Assembly (NCBI RefSeq): GCF_013344685.1
Contig: NZ_CP050137.1
Coordinates: forward strand, 3,341,001-3,405,000
Reading direction: 5' to 3'
Source of the DNA: Sphingomonas sp. CL5.1
Lineage (GTDB): Bacteria > Pseudomonadota > Alphaproteobacteria > Sphingomonadales > Sphingomonadaceae
DNA: 64,000 nucleotides
This document shows positions 9,502 through 18,364 of the stretch, piece by piece (the first letter of the stretch is position 1; every line of letters begins with the position of its first letter). The notes beneath the pieces are model-generated. The model did not search any database. It was not told where the DNA came from and saw only the letters and a program-made list of their open reading frames with translations. The position numbers and the translations under genes are program-made.

Positions 9502-9529
9502 AAAAAAGGGGGCCGCAACCGCGACCCCC
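9502..9529 (-). terminator. Rho-independent terminator of ahcY
   Basis: On the minus strand a GC-rich hairpin (GGGGG.CGC paired with GCG.CCCCC, one mismatch, 4-base loop; plus-strand 9508-9529) is followed directly by six T residues (the A-run at 9502-9507). It lies 23 bases past the ahcY stop and before the divL start, so it separates the two transcription units. Confidence 0.85.
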
Positions 9530-9551
9530 TCGTTTCGGGCATTATTCCCGA

Positions 9552-10970
9552 TCAGTAACGATAATGATCGGGCTTGAACGGCCCCTCGACCTTCACGCCG
9601 ATATAGTCCGCCTGCTTCTGGCTGAGCTTGCTGAGCTTCACGCCCAGTTTCTCGAGGTGCAGCGCCGCGACCTTCTCGTCGAGGTGCTTCGGCAGGACAT
9701 AGACCCTGTTCTCATATTCGCCGCTCTTGGTCCAAAGCTCGATCTGCGCGAGCGTCTGGTTGGTGAACGACGAGGACATGACGAACGACGGGTGGCCGGT
9801 GGCGCAGCCGAGGTTCACGAGGCGGCCCTTGGCGAGCACGATGATCTGCTTGCCGTCCGGGAACTTCACGAGGTCGGTGCCCGGCTTCACCTCGGTCCAC
9901 TCGTAGTTCGACAGCGCCGCGATCTGGATCTCGCTGTCGAAATGGCCGATGTTGCAGACGATCGCCATCGGCTTCATCGCCTTCATGTGATCGGCGGTGA
10001 TGACGTCGGCGTTGCCGGTGGCGGTGCAGAAGATGTCAGCGCGCTTCACCGCTTCCTCCATCGTCACCACCTCATAGCCTTCCATCGCTGCCTGAAGCGC
10101 GCAGATCGGGTCGATCTCCGTCACCAGCACGCGCGCGCCGCCGTTGCGCAGCGAAGCGGCCGAGCCCTTGCCCACGTCGCCGAAGCCCGCGACGCAGGCG
10201 ACCTTGCCGGCCAGCATCACGTCCGTCGCGCGGCGGATCGCATCGACCAGCGATTCCTTGCAGCCGTAGAGGTTGTCGAACTTCGACTTGGTGACCGAAT
10301 CGTTCACGTTGATCGCCGGGAAGGGCAGTTCGCCCTTCTTCGCGATCTCGTAGAGGCGGTGGACGCCGGTGGTGGTTTCTTCCGAAACGCCCTTCAAATT
10401 CTTCACCGTCTCGGTGAGATAGCCCGGCTTCTTCGCGATGAATGCCTTGAGCGCGCGCTGGAATTCCACCTCCTCGGCATTCTCCGGCTCGCCGAACTGC
10501 TCGCCGCGCTCCAGCTTCGCGCCCCACAGCGCGAACATCGTCGCGTCACCGCCGTCGTCGAGGATGATGTTGGCGGTCTGGCCGGTGCCGTCGTCCCAGT
10601 CGAAGATCGAGCCGACATAATCCCAATATTCCGCGAGGCTCTCGCCTTTCACCGCGAACACCGGGATGCCGGCGGCGGCGATCGCGGCGGCGGCGTGATC
10701 CTGCGTCGAGAAGATGTTGCAGGTCGCCCAGCGCACGTCGGCGCCCAGCGCGACGAGCGTCTCGATCAGCACGGCGGTCTGGATCGTCATGTGCAGCGAT
10801 CCGGTGATGCGCGCGCCCTTCAACGGCTGCGATGCGCCGAATTCCTCGCGCAGCGCCATCAGGCCGGGCATCTCCGTCTCGGCGATCTCGATTTCCTTGC
10901 GGCCGAAATCGGCGAGCGCGATATCCTTGATGACGTAATCACTGGTCGGGCGATCGAGAACGGTTGCCAC
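9552..10970 (-). CDS. ahcY: Adenosylhomocysteinase (S-adenosylhomocysteine hydrolase)
   Basis: A 472-aa cytoplasmic NAD-dependent enzyme splitting SAH into homocysteine and adenosine, thereby relieving product inhibition of methyltransferases. Family landmarks are plain: [16 protein letters not shown] near residue 57, the NAD-binding [10 protein letters not shown], the [17 protein letters not shown] region, and the C-terminal [10 protein letters not shown]. The start is a GTG at 10970 (GTG GCA ACC) with a GGAG site 7 bases upstream; no better ATG exists. It is monocistronic, with a terminator at 9502-9529 and a perfect palindrome about 60 bases upstream that probably regulates it. Confidence 0.97.
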   Translation of the reverse strand: MATVLDRPTSDYVIKDIALADFGRKEIEIAETEMPGLMALREEFGASQPLKGARITGSLHMTIQTAVLIETLVALGADVRWATCNIFSTQDHAAAAIAAAGIPVFAVKGESLAEYWDYVGSIFDWDDGTGQTANIILDDGGDATMFALWGAKLERGEQFGEPENAEEVEFQRALKAFIAKKPGYLTETVKNLKGVSEETTTGVHRLYEIAKKGELPFPAINVNDSVTKSKFDNLYGCKESLVDAIRRATDVMLAGKVACVAGFGDVGKGSAASLRNGGARVLVTEIDPICALQAAMEGYEVVTMEEAVKRADIFCTATGNADVITADHMKAMKPMAIVCNIGHFDSEIQIAALSNYEWTEVKPGTDLVKFPDGKQIIVLAKGRLVNLGCATGHPSFVMSSSFTNQTLAQIELWTKSGEYENRVYVLPKHLDEKVAALHLEKLGVKLSKLSQKQADYIGVKVEGPFKPDHYRY

Positions 10971-11030
10971 GTTAATTCTCCGGGAAATGCTGGATCACGC
11001 GCCCATAAGCGCCCACGCGGTCAGATGCAA

Positions 11031-11050
11031 ATATAAAGATATCTTTATAT
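11031..11050. promoter_or_regulatory. 20-bp perfect palindrome, candidate SahR-type operator of ahcY
   Basis: ATATAAAGATATCTTTATAT is an exact 20-bp palindrome 60 bases before the ahcY start, AT-only apart from one G/C pair in an otherwise GC-rich region. Position and symmetry fit a dimeric repressor site. From memory it resembles operators of SahR, an ArsR-family regulator of SAH/methionine-cycle genes in Proteobacteria; the exact consensus was not checked. No regulator gene is in the window. The divergent arrangement is incomplete because yqgE is on the same strand and ends at 11089. Confidence 0.65.
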
Positions 11051-11088
11051 CGAATGGCGGACATGGCGACCGAGGGCCAGAAGCGGTA

Positions 11089-11649
11089 TCAAGCCGTCCC
11101 CGCTTCCCCCGCCAGCAGGCGCGGGTTGATCCCGGCCGCGGCGAAGGCGCGCTCCCAGCGCTCGTCGGCGGACGCGTCGAACAGCAGGGCATCATCCGCC
11201 GGCGTGTTGAACCAGCCGTGGCGCGTCATCTCGCCATCGAGCTGCCCCGGCCCCCAGCCGGCATAGCCCAGCGCGACCAGCCAGCGCGCCGGCCCCCTGC
11301 CCTCCGCGATCGCGCGCAGCGCATCCAGCGTTGCCGACAAGGCCCAGCGTCCCGCGACGTCGATCGTGTCCGCCCCGCCCCAGTCGCGGCTGTGCAGCAC
11401 GAAGCCGCGCCGCGTCTCCACCGGGCCGCCGCGATAGACGGGAGCGTCGGGGGCAACGCCGGGATCGATATCCACCTGTCGCAGCATGTCGTGGAGCGTC
11501 AGCCCGTCGAACGCCGCGCCGATGTCGATCCCCATCGCGCCTTCCTTGTCATGCGCGCAGATCGCGATCACCGCCTGATCGAAGCGCGGATCGCCGATTC
11601 CCGGCATCGCCAGCAGGAACTGGCCGGCAAGAAAGGTCGCGGACTCCAT
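11089..11649 (-). CDS. YqgE/AlgH family protein (UPF0301)
   Basis: A 186-aa protein of the YqgE/AlgH family, recognised by the N-terminal FLAGQFLLAMPGIGDPRFDQAVI, the CAHDKEGAMGI segment, VYRGGPVE, and the C-terminal GYAGWGPGQLDGE. The molecular function of the family is not established; AlgH was named in Pseudomonas for alginate regulation. The start MESATFLAG at 11649 is chosen because the family begins here; longer in-frame readings run into the peroxiredoxin promoter on the other strand. It is transcribed divergently from the peroxiredoxin gene. Confidence 0.92.
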   Translation of the reverse strand: MESATFLAGQFLLAMPGIGDPRFDQAVIAICAHDKEGAMGIDIGAAFDGLTLHDMLRQVDIDPGVAPDAPVYRGGPVETRRGFVLHSRDWGGADTIDVAGRWALSATLDALRAIAEGRGPARWLVALGYAGWGPGQLDGEMTRHGWFNTPADDALLFDASADERWERAFAAAGINPRLLAGEAGTA

Positions 11650-11755
11650 TCGGCACAGCATAGCCGCCGCGTGCCGTACAGGCCACGCTTGAAAATCGCG
11701 CCCGTCCTTGCGACCTAGCCGGCGGCCGCATTCGCGCGGCGACAGGAGATTCCAG

Positions 11756-12235
11756 ATGACGATCAGCGTCGGCGACAAGCTGCCCAAGGCCACCCTCGTC
11801 AAGGCGACCGCCAATGGCCCGGAGGCGGTGGACAGCGAGGATTATTTCAAGGGCCGCCGCGTCGCGCTGTTCGCGGTGCCGGGCGCCTTCACGCCGACCT
11901 GCTCGGCCAAGCACCTGCCCGGCTTCGTCGACAAGGAAGCCGAGCTGAAGGGCAAGGGCATCGACGAGGTGGCCTGCACCGCCGTCAACGATCCGTTCGT
12001 GATGAGCGCCTGGGCGAAGTCCGCCGACGCGGACGGCATCACCATGCTGGCGGACGGCAACGGCGATTTCGCCGAGGCGATCGGCCTCACCATGGACGGC
12101 TCCAAGTTCGGCCTCGGCAAGCGCAGCCAGCGCTATTCGATGGTCGTCAACGACGGCGTGGTCGAGCAGCTCAACGTCGAGGCGCCCGGCGAGTTCAAGG
12201 TGAGCACCGCCGAGCATATGCTCGCCAGCATCTGA
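11756..12235 (+). CDS. Prx5/PrxII-type peroxiredoxin
   Basis: A 159-aa thiol peroxidase. The peroxidatic site is PGAFTPTCS (Cys49), with the Pro and Thr of the Pxxx(T/S)xxC motif. A second Cys at residue 74 (EVACTAVND) matches the resolving cysteine of plant PrxII/bacterial Prx5 proteins, so an atypical 2-Cys mechanism reducing H2O2 or alkyl peroxides is likely. No glutaredoxin domain is fused. AGGAG lies 7-8 bases before the ATG. The gene stands alone and converges on the histidine kinase gene downstream, with a hairpin between them. Confidence 0.95.
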   Translation: MTISVGDKLPKATLVKATANGPEAVDSEDYFKGRRVALFAVPGAFTPTCSAKHLPGFVDKEAELKGKGIDEVACTAVNDPFVMSAWAKSADADGITMLADGNGDFAEAIGLTMDGSKFGLGKRSQRYSMVVNDGVVEQLNVEAPGEFKVSTAEHMLASI

Positions 12236-12242
12236 TATATCC

Positions 12243-12266
12243 GTGCTCCCGCCCCGGCGGGGGCAC
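12243..12266. terminator. Hairpin between convergent peroxiredoxin and kinase genes
   Basis: GTGCTCCCGC and GCGGGGGCAC form a 10-bp stem with one T.G pair and a 4-base loop, 8 bases after the peroxiredoxin stop and 13 bases from the kinase stop. There is no T-run on either side, so termination is inferred from position and stem strength only. Confidence 0.5.
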
Positions 12267-12278
12267 GAACGCCCGGTC

Positions 12279-13616
12279 CTAGCGCGCGATGGTCATCGTC
12301 GCGATCAGGCCTGGCGCATTGTCGCCCAGCGTCAGCGTGCCGCCGTGCAGGTGCGCCACCGCCGCGACCAGCGACAGGCCCAGCCCCGCGCCGCCCTCAT
12401 GCCGCGCCGCATCGAGCCGTCCGAAGCGTTTCAGCGCATCCTCGCGCGCCTCGGGCGGAATGCCGCGCCCCTCGTCCGCCACGCTGATCGTCACCTCGCG
12501 CGGCCCCGTTTCGGCCGACAGGGTGATGGCCCCCGCCCCGTATTTCAGCGCATTGTCCACCAGGTTGGCAAGCGCCTGCCCCAGCATCTCGCGATTGGCG
12601 TTGACCGCGATCGGCTCGCCCGGCGCCACTGTCACGCTCATGCCGCGATCCTCGGCCAGCGGCCCGAACATATCCGCAAGCCCGTCCAGCATCGCGTGGA
12701 TATCGACCGCGCCGAACGCCTCGCGGCCCAGCCCGGCCTCGGCGCGGGTGATGCGGAGCGCGGTGTCGAGCATCGCCAGCAGCCGCTCGCCTTCTTCCAT
12801 CGCGCGCAGGATCGTCGCGCGGCCCGCCTCGTCGGGCGCGGCGGCCAACGCGCGCTCCAGCGTCGCGCGGAGCCGGGTGAGCGGCGCGCGCAGGTCGTGC
12901 GCCAGCCCGTCGGTGGCGAGCTTCAGTTCCCCGACGAGCGCGGCGATCCGGTCGAGCATCGCGTTGATCGCCCGCGCCAGCGCCTCGAACGCGTCGTTGC
13001 CGCCGCCGAGCGGCACGCGGCGGGTGAGGTCGCCCGCCGCCACCGCATCGGCGGTCGCGACGGTGCGGCCGAGCCGGCGCTCGATCATCCGCGCCGCGAT
13101 CACGCCGGCCAGCCCCGCGAAGATCAGCGCCACCGCCATCGCCAGCAGCATCGCCTCCTCCATCGCGCGGGCGAAGCGCAGCTCGCTCTCGATGACATGG
13201 CCGGTGAGCACCCTGCTCCCATCGGGCAGGCGGGTGGCGATGACGCGCATCCGCTCCGACAGGTCGCGGTCGATGCGGAAGATCTCGATCGTCGTCGCGC
13301 CGCCGTCCGCCGTGACGGTCGGCGGCCAGTCCGCGACGTTGCCGGCGAGGAACCGCCCGTCGCGATCGACCAGCAGCAGCACGAGCTGCTGGCCCCGCGC
13401 GCGGGTAAGGCGCGACACCTCCGCCCGCACCGCCGCCGTCCCCCCGCGCCGGTAGATCGTGACCAGCCCGTGCCGGACCTGCTCCGCCCCCTCGCCCGCC
13501 GCCGCGGTGATCTGGCCGCGCGTGATCTCGCGCACCGTGCCGACGGTGATCGCCGCCCCGGCGAGCTGAAGCCCGAACACCAGCACCGCGAAGCGCAGCG
13601 TCGTGGAGCGGAGCAG
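12279..13616 (-). CDS. Two-component sensor histidine kinase (EnvZ/QseC-like architecture)
   Basis: An inner-membrane sensor kinase of about 445 aa: TM1 near the N-terminus (LRFAVLVFGLQLAGAAITVG), a periplasmic domain of about 130 aa, TM2 (EEAMLLAMAVALIFAGLAGVIAA region), HAMP, HisKA with the phospho-His in GLAHDLRAPLTRLR, and HATPase_c with NLVDNALKYG, DEGRGIP and GAGLGLSLV. It follows the response regulator gene directly (stop at 13625-13627). No ATG lies near the expected start; the given start is a CTG at 13616, and a GTG inside TM1 is an alternative. The continuous frame reaches 14171, but that part overlaps the regulator gene out of frame and is not protein-like. The signal sensed is unknown. 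Confidence 0.88.
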   Translation of the reverse strand: MLRSTTLRFAVLVFGLQLAGAAITVGTVREITRGQITAAAGEGAEQVRHGLVTIYRRGGTAAVRAEVSRLTRARGQQLVLLLVDRDGRFLAGNVADWPPTVTADGGATTIEIFRIDRDLSERMRVIATRLPDGSRVLTGHVIESELRFARAMEEAMLLAMAVALIFAGLAGVIAARMIERRLGRTVATADAVAAGDLTRRVPLGGGNDAFEALARAINAMLDRIAALVGELKLATDGLAHDLRAPLTRLRATLERALAAAPDEAGRATILRAMEEGERLLAMLDTALRITRAEAGLGREAFGAVDIHAMLDGLADMFGPLAEDRGMSVTVAPGEPIAVNANREMLGQALANLVDNALKYGAGAITLSAETGPREVTISVADEGRGIPPEAREDALKRFGRLDAARHEGGAGLGLSLVAAVAHLHGGTLTLGDNAPGLIATMTIAR

Positions 13617-13624
13617 GTGCGGCC

Positions 13625-14311
13625 TTATCGCTCGACGCCCAGCTTGTAGCCCGCGCCGCGCACCGTGTGCAGCAGCGGCCGCGCGAAGCCCTCGTCGATC
13701 TTCTTGCGCAGCCGGCTGATATGCACGTCGGTGACGTTGGTGCCGGGATCGAAATGATAATCCCACACGCCTTCGAGCAGCATCGTGCGCGTCACCACCT
13801 GATCGACATGGCGCAGCAGATATTCGAGCAGGCGGAACTCGCGCGGCTGGAGGTCCACCGGCCGGCCCGCGCGCTTCACGCGGTGGGCGAGCAGGTCCAT
13901 CTCCAGATCGTCGCACACCAGCTTGGTCTCGGGCGCCGCGCCGCCCGCCTGCCCGCGCCGCACCAGCAGCCGCACGCGCGCCAGCAGCTCGGCGAAGACG
14001 AACGGCTTGGTGAGGTAATCGTCCGAGCCGGAGGTGAGGCCCGCGACGCGATCCTCCGGCGTGCTCATCGCGGAGAGGATCAGCACCGGCGTCGTCACGC
14101 CGGCCGCGCGGATCGCGGCCAGCGCCGCCATCCCGTCCAGCCCCGGCAGCATCCGGTCGAGGATGATGCAATCGTATCCCCCGTCGGTCGCCTGGAACAG
14201 GCCGTCGCGGCCGTTGTCCACGCGATCGACGACGAAGCCCGCCTCGCTCAGCCCATTGGAGATGTAATCGGCGGTCGAATCATCGTCTTCGACCAAAAGG
14301 ATCTTGCTCAA
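13625..14311 (-). CDS. OmpR-family response regulator
   Basis: A 228-aa DNA-binding response regulator. The receiver has the acidic pocket VEDDD, phospho-acceptor Asp52 (CIILDRMLPGLDG) and Lys102 (DDYLTKPF); the C-terminal winged helix shows LQPREFRLLEYLLRH and HISRLRKKID...VRGAGYKL. The start is TTG at 14311 (TTG AGC AAG), supported by GGGAGG six bases upstream; it overlaps the stop of the PDZ gene (TGA 14308-14310). The kinase gene 3' of it is its likely partner. Confidence 0.93.
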   Translation of the reverse strand: MSKILLVEDDDSTADYISNGLSEAGFVVDRVDNGRDGLFQATDGGYDCIILDRMLPGLDGMAALAAIRAAGVTTPVLILSAMSTPEDRVAGLTSGSDDYLTKPFVFAELLARVRLLVRRGQAGGAAPETKLVCDDLEMDLLAHRVKRAGRPVDLQPREFRLLEYLLRHVDQVVTRTMLLEGVWDYHFDPGTNVTDVHISRLRKKIDEGFARPLLHTVRGAGYKLGVER

Positions 14312-14685
14312 GATGCGCCTCCCGGCACCTCCTTTAGCAAGGTCAGGGTGAAGACGTCACCATTGCGCTGCACCTTCAGCACGGCGGGCGGGCGCCGCGC
14401 CTCGGCCGCGCGGAGCGTGGCGAGCGTCGCGCCGGCATGGCCGTCGATCGCCTCCACCATGTCGCCCACCTTCAGCCCGGCGGCCGCCTCCGCCCCGCCG
14501 GTGCGCAGGCTGGTGACGACCAGCGCGTGATGCCGGACATGGCTCACCGGGGAATAGGTCGCGCCGCCCACCGCGCCGCGCGGCGCGGCGACGCGCGGGA
14601 CATTGTCCGCGAGCAGCCCGAACGCGCCCGCGCCGACCGCCGCCGCGCCGACCGCCGCCCAGCCGGCCATGCGCAGCCCGTTCAT
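14308..14685 (-). CDS. Small membrane-anchored PDZ-domain protein
   Basis: A 125-aa protein with a hydrophobic N-terminal segment (WAAVGAAAVGAGAFGLLA, about residues 8-25) that could be a signal anchor, then a PDZ-like region (ALVVTSLRTGGAEAAAGLKVGDMVEAIDGHAGATLATLR) ending in LKVQRNGDVFTLTLLKEV. No protease domain is present. It is translationally coupled to the OmpR-family regulator and kinase, so it may act as a periplasmic partner or modulator of that system. That is inference. The start at 14685 keeps the hydrophobic segment N-terminal; ATG 14745 would add 20 polar residues. Confidence 0.75.
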   Translation of the reverse strand: MNGLRMAGWAAVGAAAVGAGAFGLLADNVPRVAAPRGAVGGATYSPVSHVRHHALVVTSLRTGGAEAAAGLKVGDMVEAIDGHAGATLATLRAAEARRPPAVLKVQRNGDVFTLTLLKEVPGGAS

Positions 14686-14880
14686 CGCCGGGCGCCCCGG
14701 CAGCGGTCGATCCGGTGAAGATGAGAAGCGCGCGACATGGTGCATATCCACGCCGGACCATGCGGCAGCGGCCCTTGAAGCCGCGTGGGCGCACCATGAC
14801 AAATCCGTCATGGACCGAATCGGCCTGAGCCGCGCGCATCCGCCCCCGCCGGGGACACGCTTCATATCGCTGCATGAAAT

Positions 14881-14957
14881 TGGTCGGGGCGACAGGATTC
14901 GAACCTGCGACCCCCACACCCCCAGTGTGATGCGCTACCAGGCTGCGCTACGCCCCG
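14881..14957 (-). tRNA. tRNA-Pro (anticodon GGG)
   Basis: The minus-strand sequence folds as a standard cloverleaf: acceptor CGGGGCG/CGCCCCG, D-arm with AGCGCAGCCTGGTAGCGC, anticodon stem TCACA/TGTGG around loop CTGGGGG (anticodon GGG), T-arm with GGTTCGAATCC, discriminator A and an encoded CCA (14881-14883). It decodes CCC and CCU. It stands alone between the PDZ gene and the monooxygenase-fold gene. Confidence 0.96.
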
Positions 14958-15004
14958 ACCGGAGGGGCGCCTCTACGCGCCCCCTGCACGCAACGCAAGC
15001 GGCC

Positions 15005-15310
15005 TTAGATCAGCTTGCGCCAGTGCGTCCCGTCCCACGCATCGACCGACATTTCCTGCGGCGAATGGAGACGCAGCGAGCGGCCGAACGCCTTCTGATG
15101 CTCCGCCGCGCCGTGCGTCGCCAGCGCCTCCACGCTCGCCCAGCGCTCGGCGACGCGGATCAGGTCGGGATCGGCGGCGTCGAAGGAGAAGCAATATTCG
15201 TCGCACCCCGCCTCGGCGCGAGACGTCGCCGCGTGATCGGCGAGCAGCTTCGCCGCCTTCGCCCCCTCGCCCGCCGCCAGCCGGATCGTGCCCATCACCA
15301 GAATCGTCAT
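15005..15310 (-). CDS. Antibiotic biosynthesis monooxygenase (ABM) fold protein
   Basis: A 101-aa ferredoxin-like alpha/beta-barrel protein of the ABM/quinol monooxygenase type, recognised by the pattern [15 protein letters not shown]..., [24 protein letters not shown] and [10 protein letters not shown]. Members act on quinones or polyketides, or are of unknown role; nothing local fixes the substrate. AAGGAGAG lies just upstream of ATG 15310. A longer reading to 15421 overlaps the yajC promoter region and is unlikely. Confidence 0.85.
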   Translation of the reverse strand: MTILVMGTIRLAAGEGAKAAKLLADHAATSRAEAGCDEYCFSFDAADPDLIRVAERWASVEALATHGAAEHQKAFGRSLRLHSPQEMSVDAWDGTHWRKLI

Positions 15311-15432
15311 CGCTCTCTCCTTCGTCCGGCGCCGCTTCGGCACCGCTTCTGTTGCGCCGATTTCGTTACGATGATAGCGCGCCACGCTTCCGTGCGGGTT
15401 TTTCGCCCGCCGAACAATCACGAACGGGTAAA

Positions 15433-15771
15433 ATGCTCATTTCTCCAGCTTACGCCCAGGTGGCCGGGGGCGCCGCGCAGCAAGGCGGGATGGCCGGATT
15501 CCTCGGCCTCGCGCCGTTGTTCCTGGTCTTCATCGTTTTCTATTTCCTGATGATCCGCCCGCAGCAGCGGCGGATGAAGACGCTCCAGAACGCCGTCTCG
15601 GCGGTGAAGAAGGGCGATTCGGTCGTCACCGCCGGCGGCCTGATGGGCAAGGTGACGAAGGTCGAGGACGCGGTGGTCGAGGTGGAGATCGCCCCGAACA
15701 CCCGCGTCCGCGTGGTCAAGGCGACGCTGGCGGAAGTCACCCCGCTCGGCGGCAAGCCGGCGAACGACTGA
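15433..15771 (+). CDS. yajC: Preprotein translocase accessory subunit YajC
   Basis: A 112-aa single-span membrane protein: short N-terminus ([13 protein letters not shown]), one transmembrane helix ([19 protein letters not shown], about residues 23-41), the family signature [11 protein letters not shown], and a basic cytoplasmic domain. It belongs to the SecDF-YajC complex that helps SecYEG with export and membrane insertion. It ends one base before secD, so the two are co-transcribed. An upstream in-frame start would add non-conserved residues. Confidence 0.96.
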   Translation: MLISPAYAQVAGGAAQQGGMAGFLGLAPLFLVFIVFYFLMIRPQQRRMKTLQNAVSAVKKGDSVVTAGGLMGKVTKVEDAVVEVEIAPNTRVRVVKATLAEVTPLGGKPAND

Positions 15772-15772
15772 C

Positions 15773-17377
15773 ATGCTGGACTTCCCGCGCTGGAAGGTTC
15801 TGTCGATCTGGGCGCTGCTCGCGGTGCTGGTGGCGCTCGCCATTCCCAGCCTGCTGCCGCAGCGCATCACCGATCAATGGGGCCACATCCCGCACCCGCG
15901 CATCAACCTCGGGCTGGATCTCGCCGGCGGCAGCTACCTGCTGCTCGAGGCGGACGTGAACGATCTCCAGTCCAGCCGGCTGGAGCAGATGCGCGAGCAG
16001 GTGCAGACCGAGATGCGCCGCCAGAATCCGCGCATCGAGATCGGCGACATCTCGACGCGCGACGGCAAGCTCACCTTCATGCTGCGCGATCCGACGCAGG
16101 TCGACGCCGCGCGCGAGCGGCTGCTGTCGATCACCGGCGGCGGCGCGGGGATGACCGGCCAGCGCGAGTGGGACATCCAGGTGGTGGACACCAGCCGGTT
16201 CGTCCTCACCCCCACGGCCGCCGGGCTGAACCAGGCGGTCGATCGCGCGATGGGCGACGCGACCGAGGTGGTCCGCCGCCGCATCGACGAGCTGGGCACG
16301 CGCGAGCCGACGATCATCCGTCAGGGCAGCAGCCGCATCGTCGTGCAGGTGCCGGGCCTGCAAAATCCGCAGGCGCTGAAGGACCTGCTAGGCAAGACCG
16401 CCAAGCTGGAATTCAAGCTGGTCGACGCGACCGCCACGCCGGATCAGCTTCGCAACAAGCAGGCGCCGATCGGCAGCCAGATCCTGCCCTATCCGAACAA
16501 TCCGGCCGGCATCCCGTTCATCGCGGTGAAGCGCTCGGCGATCATCACCGGCGACATGCTGACCGACGCGCGGCAGGAATTCTCGCAGCAGACCAACGAG
16601 CCGCAGGTCGCGATCACCTTCGACAGCCAGGGCGGCCGCCGCTTCGCCAAGGTGACGCAGGAGAACGTCAACAAGCCGTTCGCGATCATCCTCGACAATT
16701 CGGTGATCTCCGCGCCCAACATCAACGAGCCGATCATGGGCGGCCGGGCCTCGATCTCCGGCAGCTTCACGGTGGACAGCGCCAACCAGCTCGCCATCGC
16801 GCTGCGCTCGGGCAAGCTGCCGGTGGCGCTGAAGGTGGTGGAGGAATCGACCGTCGGCCCCGATCTCGGCGCGGATTCGATCCGGGCCGGCATCCTCGCC
16901 TCCGCCGTCGCGGTGGCGCTGGTCGTGGCCTTCATGTTCGTCACCTATGGCCGGTTCGGCGTCTATGCGAACCTCGCGGTCATCATCAACGTGTTCGTGA
17001 TCGTCGGCGTGCTCGCGCTCATCAACGGCACGCTGACGCTGCCGGGCATCGCGGGCTTCGTGCTGACGATCGGCACGGCGGTGGACGCCAACGTGCTCAT
17101 CAACGAGCGCATCCGCGAGGAGCGGCATCGCGGGCGGTCGATCGTCCAGTCCGTCGAGCTGGGCTACAAGGAGGCGAGCCGCACGATCTTCGAGGCGAAC
17201 ATGACCCACGCCATTTCCGGCGTTATCATGTTCGTGCTGGGTTCGGGGCCGGTGAAGGGCTTTGCGGTGGTGTTGCTGATCGGCATCGTCACCTCGGTGT
17301 TCACCGCCGTCACCTTCACCCGGATGCTGGTGGCTGGCTGGCTGCGCCGCGCCAAGCCCAAGACGATCAATATCTGA
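15773..17377 (+). CDS. secD: Protein translocase subunit SecD
   Basis: A 534-aa inner-membrane subunit that uses the proton-motive force to pull secreted proteins across after SecA-driven export. One N-terminal helix (about residues 7-26) is followed by GLDLAGGSYLLLE at the start of the large periplasmic domain, and five helices fill the last 170 residues, with the signature GTAVDANVLINERIREE. The length is typical for alphaproteobacteria. The gene lies between yajC (1-base gap) and secF (16-base gap) in one operon. Confidence 0.98.
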   Translation: MLDFPRWKVLSIWALLAVLVALAIPSLLPQRITDQWGHIPHPRINLGLDLAGGSYLLLEADVNDLQSSRLEQMREQVQTEMRRQNPRIEIGDISTRDGKLTFMLRDPTQVDAARERLLSITGGGAGMTGQREWDIQVVDTSRFVLTPTAAGLNQAVDRAMGDATEVVRRRIDELGTREPTIIRQGSSRIVVQVPGLQNPQALKDLLGKTAKLEFKLVDATATPDQLRNKQAPIGSQILPYPNNPAGIPFIAVKRSAIITGDMLTDARQEFSQQTNEPQVAITFDSQGGRRFAKVTQENVNKPFAIILDNSVISAPNINEPIMGGRASISGSFTVDSANQLAIALRSGKLPVALKVVEESTVGPDLGADSIRAGILASAVAVALVVAFMFVTYGRFGVYANLAVIINVFVIVGVLALINGTLTLPGIAGFVLTIGTAVDANVLINERIREERHRGRSIVQSVELGYKEASRTIFEANMTHAISGVIMFVLGSGPVKGFAVVLLIGIVTSVFTAVTFTRMLVAGWLRRAKPKTINI

Positions 17378-17393
17378 AGGCGAGCGCTAGACC

Positions 17394-18356
17394 ATGAAAC
17401 TCCTGAAGCTCGTTCCCGACGATACGAACATCGATTTCGTCCGGCTGCGCAAGATGGCCTTCGCGCTGACGCTGCTGCTGAGCCTGCTCTGCGTGGGGCT
17501 GACCTTCGCGCGCGGCCTCAACTTCGGCGTCGATTTCGAAGGCGGACTGATGATCGAGGAGAAATTCGCGGCCGCGCCCGATCTCGATCACGTTCGCAAG
17601 GTGGTCGATTCGCTCGGCGTCGGCGACGCCTCGCTCCAGCAGTTCGGCGATCCCAGGACGATCACCGTCCGCCTGCCGGTGCAGCAGGGCGCCGACGAGG
17701 GCGCCACCAACGCCGTCGTCAAGAAGGTGGAGGCCGCGCTCGCGCAGAACTTCCCCGGCGCGACGTTCAGCCGCTATTCCACCGTCTCCGGCAAGGTTTC
17801 GGGCGAGCTGATCCGCAACGGCGTGCTGGCGGTGGTGCTGGCGATCCTCGGCATCGGCCTGTTCGCGATCTTCCGCTTCGAATGGCAGTTCGGCGTGTCG
17901 ACGGTGGTGGCGATCGTCCACGACCTGCTGATGACGCTCGGCTTCTTCGCGCTGACTCAGTTCGAGTTCGATCTCAACATCGTCGCGGCGGTGCTGACGA
18001 TTATCGGCTATTCCATCAACGACAAGATCGTCATCGACGACCGTATCCGTGAGAACATGCGCCGTTATCGCAAGATGGACATGCGCGAGATCATCAACCT
18101 GTCCGTCAACGAGACGCTGCCACGAACGGTGATGACCTCGGTGACGATCCTGCTCGCGCTGTTCGCCTTGCTGTTCCTGGGAGGCCACGTCCTTCGCGGC
18201 TTCACGGCGGCGATGATCCTAGGCATCGTGGTCGGCACCTATTCGTCGATCTACGTGTCGTCTTCGCTGCTCATCACGCTCGGTCTGCGCGCCGAGCCGC
18301 CTGCCCCCGCCGCCAACGCCGATCGGGCCGAGCGCATCGGCCCACGCGAAGGGTAA
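17394..18356 (+). CDS. secF: Protein translocase subunit SecF
   Basis: A 320-aa partner of SecD with six transmembrane helices. The periplasmic start signature is FGVDFEGGLMIE and the later helix signature is IIGYSINDKIVIDDRIREN. The last residues are a polar cytoplasmic tail. It forms the operon yajC-secD-secF and is followed after 8 bases by the Mth938-like gene. Confidence 0.98.
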   Translation: MKLLKLVPDDTNIDFVRLRKMAFALTLLLSLLCVGLTFARGLNFGVDFEGGLMIEEKFAAAPDLDHVRKVVDSLGVGDASLQQFGDPRTITVRLPVQQGADEGATNAVVKKVEAALAQNFPGATFSRYSTVSGKVSGELIRNGVLAVVLAILGIGLFAIFRFEWQFGVSTVVAIVHDLLMTLGFFALTQFEFDLNIVAAVLTIIGYSINDKIVIDDRIRENMRRYRKMDMREIINLSVNETLPRTVMTSVTILLALFALLFLGGHVLRGFTAAMILGIVVGTYSSIYVSSSLLITLGLRAEPPAPAANADRAERIGPREG

Positions 18357-18364
18357 GGCCGGGG

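Noticed and set aside
10971..11088. SAH riboswitch upstream of ahcY
   Set aside because: No recognisable riboswitch core; the clear feature there is the 20-bp palindrome.
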